A stretch of DNA of 64,000 nt from Streptomyces radicis (GTDB lineage Bacteria; Actinomycetota; Actinomycetes; Streptomycetales; Streptomycetaceae). The translations under genes were made by a program, and so were the position numbers. The notes beneath the pieces are model-generated. The model searched no databases, had not been told where the DNA came from, and was given only the letters and a program-made list of their open reading frames with translations. The stretch spans positions 1-64,000 of the forward strand of contig NZ_RBDY01000002.1 of assembly GCF_003626575.1 (NCBI RefSeq), in the 5' to 3' direction. Shown in pieces: positions 60,470-64,000 of this stretch (positions within the stretch are counted from its first letter, which is position 1; each line of letters starts with the position of its first letter).

Positions 60470-61167
60470 CGCGCATCGCCGTTCGCCGAGGACAGCACGA
60501 CCACCCGGGGCTTCTCCACCACAGCCGCCCGCTCCGCCCCCACGGACTCGATCAGCATGGTCAGGGTGAACGGCTGACCGGCCGAGTCGCCCTCCCGTAC
60601 GCCGGTCACCGTCCCGACCACCGGCGCGAACGCCTCCTCCCCCGCGCCCGGCAGACCAGCGGCGGAAGGTCCGGCGAAGACGGCCACCCGCTGACCACGC
60701 TCCAACGGCGGCGCGTCACCGGAGGCGACGGCGAACGACACCTCCGACCGTCCCCGCGGCGGATAGCTCCCCTCCGGCCCGACCTGCCCGGGAGCCAGCA
60801 GCGACCCGGCCACCAGGGGAACGGCCGTCATTCTCCCGACCACCGACTCCGCCCGCCCGGCGGGCACCACCGCGTCGTCCGCCGCCACCCGCACCTCTCG
60901 CAGGTCGCCCGCCTCGATCACATGCCCCGCCGGAAGATCCCGCACCACGGCAAGCACCGGATCACGCTCGCCCGCCACAGCGACCACCGCCGCAAAGCCC
61001 ACCGCCGACGCCACCACCACCGACGCCCCGCCCCAGATCCACACGGGTCGCCGCCGCACACCGCCAGACACCGGCGCCCCACCGGACGCGCGGCCCTCAC
61101 TCAGGGCGGCGGCCAACGCACCAACGCGTCGCTGCGACGCGGGAGAAGACAACGAGGTACCCAACAC
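60466..61167 (-). CDS. SAF-domain (CpaB-like) protein
   Basis: 233 aa. One membrane helix (VWIWGGASVVVASAVGFAAVV) and an external SAF domain (VVRDLPAGHVIEAGDLREVRVAADDAVVPA, then VGRMTAVPLVAGSLL). It corresponds to CpaB, part of the Tad channel. The GTG at 61167 has GGAG just upstream; a TTG at 61179 is the alternative. Confidence 0.83.
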   Translation of the reverse strand: MLGTSLSSPASQRRVGALAAALSEGRASGGAPVSGGVRRRPVWIWGGASVVVASAVGFAAVVAVAGERDPVLAVVRDLPAGHVIEAGDLREVRVAADDAVVPAGRAESVVGRMTAVPLVAGSLLAPGQVGPEGSYPPRGRSEVSFAVASGDAPPLERGQRVAVFAGPSAAGLPGAGEEAFAPVVGTVTGVREGDSAGQPFTLTMLIESVGAERAAVVEKPRVVVLSSANGDAR

Positions 61168-61206
61168 CCGACTCCACAAGAGAGGAACGACGAAAGAACG
61201 AGCCCG

Positions 61207-62064
61207 CTAACGCACCAGAGCCTGTATCTCGTCCACCGTCACCGCGACCTCATCGACCGTCACCAGTCCCGGCACCCGCCCGGACTGGCCATCGCCCTCC
61301 CACGTCACATCCCAGACCACCGCCGCCGAGACCGTGAACGTGCCTCCCGGCTCGCCCACCGAGGACCGCACGTAGGTGTAACCACAGTCGGGCGACGCGG
61401 CATCAGCCGGAAACGACCCGTCCCACGGCGTACCGGGCCCCCCACACACCACCTCGCCACCATCCCCCAACGACCACACCACCCGCACCGGACGCGCCGT
61501 CGCCGTCACCGACACCCCCGGCACCTCCGCCGTCTCCGACACCGGACGCCACACCCCACCCTCCACCCACAACCACGTCGGCACCCGCACCACCTGCACC
61601 GCATCCACCGACGGACTCAACCGAACCACCGGCGAAGGCAACCGCAACTCCTCCACCGCCAACCGAGCCACCTCACCAGCGGACAACCGACCGGCATCCG
61701 ACTCCTTCGGCTCGGCGCCATAGCAATCGATCTCGGTGAACCCGGCCTCGGGAACTTCCACCCGACAACCACCCGTCTCGTACTCGATCCCGCGCTCGCC
61801 GCGCCGCGCTGAAGGCGACACAAAAGGCACTGCGACTTCGCCACCACCACCCGTCTCTCGCGAGCGACGTTCAGCGCGAACCGGCTCCTCGGTTGCGCCC
61901 GCCGAGTGCGCTCTGGTGGCGGCAACTACCTCGCACCCACTCTCTGAGCAACGCACGCCTCCACCCGGAAGCGTCGCATCGCCGAAGGCCGCCTCCGCGC
62001 CCCAAACCGTGGTGAGCACAACGACTGCCACCACGCCGCCTACTCCAGTGGTTCGCGGTGTCAA
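61207..62064 (-). CDS. Secreted protein of the Tad operon, unknown function
   Basis: 285 aa. An N-terminal hydrophobic segment (GVGGVVAVVVLTTVWGAEAAFG) is a signal peptide or anchor. The outer part has several Cys (CSESGCEV, CYGAEP, CGYTYVRSS), and beta-rich sections such as WLWVEGGVWRPVSETAEVPGV. I believe it is a family found next to actinobacterial Tad genes but cannot name it. The start would be TTG at 62064, overlapping the lipoprotein stop by 4 bp. Confidence 0.65.
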   Translation of the reverse strand: MTPRTTGVGGVVAVVVLTTVWGAEAAFGDATLPGGGVRCSESGCEVVAATRAHSAGATEEPVRAERRSRETGGGGEVAVPFVSPSARRGERGIEYETGGCRVEVPEAGFTEIDCYGAEPKESDAGRLSAGEVARLAVEELRLPSPVVRLSPSVDAVQVVRVPTWLWVEGGVWRPVSETAEVPGVSVTATARPVRVVWSLGDGGEVVCGGPGTPWDGSFPADAASPDCGYTYVRSSVGEPGGTFTVSAAVVWDVTWEGDGQSGRVPGLVTVDEVAVTVDEIQALVR

Positions 62065-62585
62065 CAGGTCGCCTGCTCTTCAAGGACGAGGTCGGTGACG
62101 ATCCACTGCGCGTCCCTACGCTCGACCGTTGCGTGTACCCACCGATGCGAACCCGGCACGCTATTCACCAGTTCACCGTCGGAGTCGTACAGCAGCCAGT
62201 CCGTCTCGTCCATGCAATCGCGGAGCCTACGGCGCTCGGCTGAAGACTCCACGACCTGCACGTCATGCTTCGGAGCACCTTGGGAGACCTGTTGGCGTCC
62301 AGCGTTTTCCTCTAGGACGAATTCCAGAAGCATCAAAGCTTCATCAGTCGCGTGATCATTCAAACGCGGATGGTTGGCGTCAGAAGTCCACGAAGCCACG
62401 GTGGCGTCCTCCCACATGGCCAGGTAGGCGGTCACGCCCTCGTCACCGTGCTCTGAGGGGTGCTCCCCGGAAGTGCTTTGCCCGGAGCCGTCCCCCGAGG
62501 CACCGTCAACCTCCGTCCTGCCCCCGCATCCAGCGACGAGCAGGCTCGCCGCGACGGCGAACACCAAACGGCACCTCCAGCGCAC
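62061..62585 (-). CDS. Lipoprotein at the head of the Tad operon
   Basis: 174 aa from the GTG at 62585. The signal CRLVFAVAASLLVAGCGG has a lipobox with Cys near residue 19. The external domain has VTAYLAMWEDATVASW and DLVLEEQATC. It looks like a small NTF2-like fold, but that is uncertain. It is likely the first gene of the leftward operon, with a promoter in the gap shared with the divergent nuclease gene. Confidence 0.72.
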   Translation of the reverse strand: MRWRCRLVFAVAASLLVAGCGGRTEVDGASGDGSGQSTSGEHPSEHGDEGVTAYLAMWEDATVASWTSDANHPRLNDHATDEALMLLEFVLEENAGRQQVSQGAPKHDVQVVESSAERRRLRDCMDETDWLLYDSDGELVNSVPGSHRWVHATVERRDAQWIVTDLVLEEQATC

Positions 62586-62803
62586 GGCACCTACCCCCAC
62601 GATCAACTCGCCACTGCTACTCAACGCGCCCAATCATGCACCAGGAGCAACCTCGCAGGGGTGCCGATTACCCCGGACAGAGCAGAAATCCACGACGGAA
62701 CCGCCGACGTCGCCGGACCCACCTACGCCCGAGGCGGTCTTCCGCATCGCGAGCACGTTCGCCAAGGTGGTCGCGGACGGCGCCGACGAAGGGGCGGAGA
62801 GTA

Positions 62804-63532
62804 ATGACGAAGCGACGAGGCAAAGCACGCAGGCGTCAACAGCGGCGGCGCGCAACGATCTTCGCCGCTGCCGTCGCCCTGGTAACGGTGGCCGTGCTGG
62901 GGGCGAAGATCTGGCTCGTCCTGCTGATCGTGGCGCTGGCGAGCGGCTTTGGCACGGCGGGATGGTGGGGGTGGCGAACACATCGGGCGTTACGAGAGAA
63001 GGACCGGCGCTGGCGCGAGGAGCAGCGGGTCCTTGAGAACCACCACTCGCTCGCCGAGGTCGACACCCTGCCGGGCGAAGCGTTCGAGCAGCTGGTCGCC
63101 GCGCTCTGCCGCCGCGACGGCTGCACCGAGGTCGAGCGGGTCGGCCGCACCGGCGACGACGGCGCCGATGTCATCGGTCGCCTCCCGGACGGGCGGACCA
63201 TGGTCATCCAGTGCAAGCGCTACGCACCCCACCGCGCCATCGGCAGCCCCGACATGCGCGGACTGCTCGGCTCCCGCACCCACTTCGGCGCGGACGTGGC
63301 CCTCTTCGTCACCACCGCCCGCATCACGCGGAAAGCCGAGGAGTTCGCCGTCACCAACGGCATCATCGCCCTCCACCGCGACCTCTTCGCCTCCTGGCAC
63401 AGCGGCGCGCCCCTCACCTCCATCGCCCAGGTCAACGGCTCGGGCCAGGGAAACCGCCAGCACCAGCAACGCTGGAAAGGTACCTACAGCCCCCGCAAAC
63501 GCACCAGACGCCCCCGACCGAGAGACACCTGA
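62804..63532 (+). CDS. Membrane-anchored Mrr/restriction-endonuclease-like nuclease
   Basis: 242 aa. A very basic N-terminus, two membrane helices (IFAAAVALVTVAVLGAKIWLVLLIVALASGFGTAGWWGW) and then an Mrr_cat domain (about 85-200): FEQLVAALCRRDGCTEVERVGRTGDDGADVIGRLPDGRTMVIQCKRY, containing the Asp and Gln-x-Lys of the nuclease site. Mrr proteins cut modified DNA; membrane-bound relatives in actinomycetes may act on incoming DNA. ATG at 62804. It is divergent from the Tad operon. Confidence 0.85.
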   Translation: MTKRRGKARRRQQRRRATIFAAAVALVTVAVLGAKIWLVLLIVALASGFGTAGWWGWRTHRALREKDRRWREEQRVLENHHSLAEVDTLPGEAFEQLVAALCRRDGCTEVERVGRTGDDGADVIGRLPDGRTMVIQCKRYAPHRAIGSPDMRGLLGSRTHFGADVALFVTTARITRKAEEFAVTNGIIALHRDLFASWHSGAPLTSIAQVNGSGQGNRQHQQRWKGTYSPRKRTRRPRPRDT

Positions 63533-63549
63533 ACGCACCACCGAACTCC

Positions 63550-64000
63550 TCAGAGCAGCGAGAGGGCGAACCAGACCGCCTTCGTTGATTCGTGAAACCG
63601 CACCCCCCATCGCCCTCGGGACACCGTGTGCACGATGAGAAGGCCGCGTCCTCGTTCCTCCAGAGCGGAGAGGGGAGTTTCGGCATCGTCGCCGGGTCGA
63701 TGCGCGACTTCGCCCTGCTGGAAACGGAGAATCTCCGGCATCTGCGTCTCGCGGTCGACCACTTCGCAGAGCAACCGCAGATCCTTTACGCGTACCCGCA
63801 ACTCGAATGGGCCCCTGGCGTGTTCGGCCGCGTTGGCCATGAGCTCGGAAGCGGCCAGAACCACGTCCGAGGCCATATCGGCCGACAAGCCGTGATCCCG
63901 GGCCAAGCGGGAAAGAGCGGCGCGTGCCTGGAAGTGCGCGTCTGGGGTGTACTCCGTCCACCTACGGTAGAGGTCGTACGAGGCATCCGCCTCAGCGGTC
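63550..64000 (-). CDS. Anti-sigma-type ATP-binding protein, 5' end outside window
   Basis: The frame is open from its stop at 63550 to the right edge, 150 residues, with no start in the window. It is an RsbW-like HATPase: DVVLAASELMANAAEHA (N box) and ERGRGLLIVHTVSRGRWG (G box). Such proteins phosphorylate anti-anti-sigma factors or bind sigma factors. The stretch DLYRRWTEYTPDAHFQARA before it is in the same frame. It converges with the Mrr-like gene. Confidence 0.85.
   Translation of the reverse strand, partial: TAEADASYDLYRRWTEYTPDAHFQARAALSRLARDHGLSADMASDVVLAASELMANAAEHARGPFELRVRVKDLRLLCEVVDRETQMPEILRFQQGEVAHRPGDDAETPLSALEERGRGLLIVHTVSRGRWGVRFHESTKAVWFALSLL

Overview
The window is high-GC actinomycete DNA, most likely from a Streptomyces relative (order Streptomycetales). 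The support is a 16S rRNA 5' part of actinobacterial type, GTG starts and coupled stops throughout, SpoIIE-type phosphatases, a sporulation-type regulator with a single TTA (bldA) codon, a c-di-AMP riboswitch in front of an M23 peptidase, and 4-bp ATGA/GTGA overlaps. The genus cannot be fixed from sequence alone.

Region 1 (1-26,300) looks like ordinary chromosome. In order: the 5' end of a 16S rRNA gene and its promoters, a PAS/PP2C/ATPase phosphatase, an NDH-2-like flavoprotein, a TetR regulator, an ECF sigma factor fused through a membrane segment to a sugar-binding NPCBM domain, an orphan asparagine-synthase/macrolactam-cyclase-like protein, a developmental regulator, lhgO, a PQQ-like repeat protein, trmB, a PrsW protease, a GT29-like transferase, a Vsr endonuclease, an aldo/keto reductase, the riboswitch-controlled M23 peptidase, an HxlR regulator divergent from an MFS transporter, a second SpoIIE phosphatase, an EEP-fold hydrolase, a GNAT and an LLM flavoprotein.

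Region 2 (26,300-34,620) has an XRE regulator, a chain of small overlapping unknown genes (28,438-30,791), a small XRE regulator, tRNA-Lys(UUU), a DEAD-box RNA helicase, a lipoprotein, a small zincin and tRNA-Glu(UUC).

Region 3 (34,451-52,400) is an accessory island beside tRNA-Glu. It starts with a large serine recombinase whose frame runs back through the tRNA. Next come a methyltransferase and a zincin-like protein, both cut at one deletion junction, and a MoxR-type AAA ATPase. A complete type I-B CRISPR-Cas system follows: cas6-cas8-cas7-cas5-cas3-cas4-cas1-cas2, all on the minus strand and almost all overlapping. It is flanked by two arrays of 29 and 17 repeats. The arrays point away from the cas genes, share a leader of about 92 bp, and have repeats that differ by a compensated base pair in the stem. 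Two degenerate repeat-like sites lie further right.

Region 4 (52,510-62,585, minus strand) is a tight Tad/Flp-type secretion or pilus operon: lipoprotein, secreted protein, SAF (CpaB-like), CpaE-like, CpaF/TadA ATPase, TadB, TadC, Flp-like pilin, TadE, TadE, TadG-like, and a LysM/BTAD membrane regulator at the end. The window closes with a membrane-anchored Mrr-like nuclease and an anti-sigma-type ATPase that runs off the right edge.
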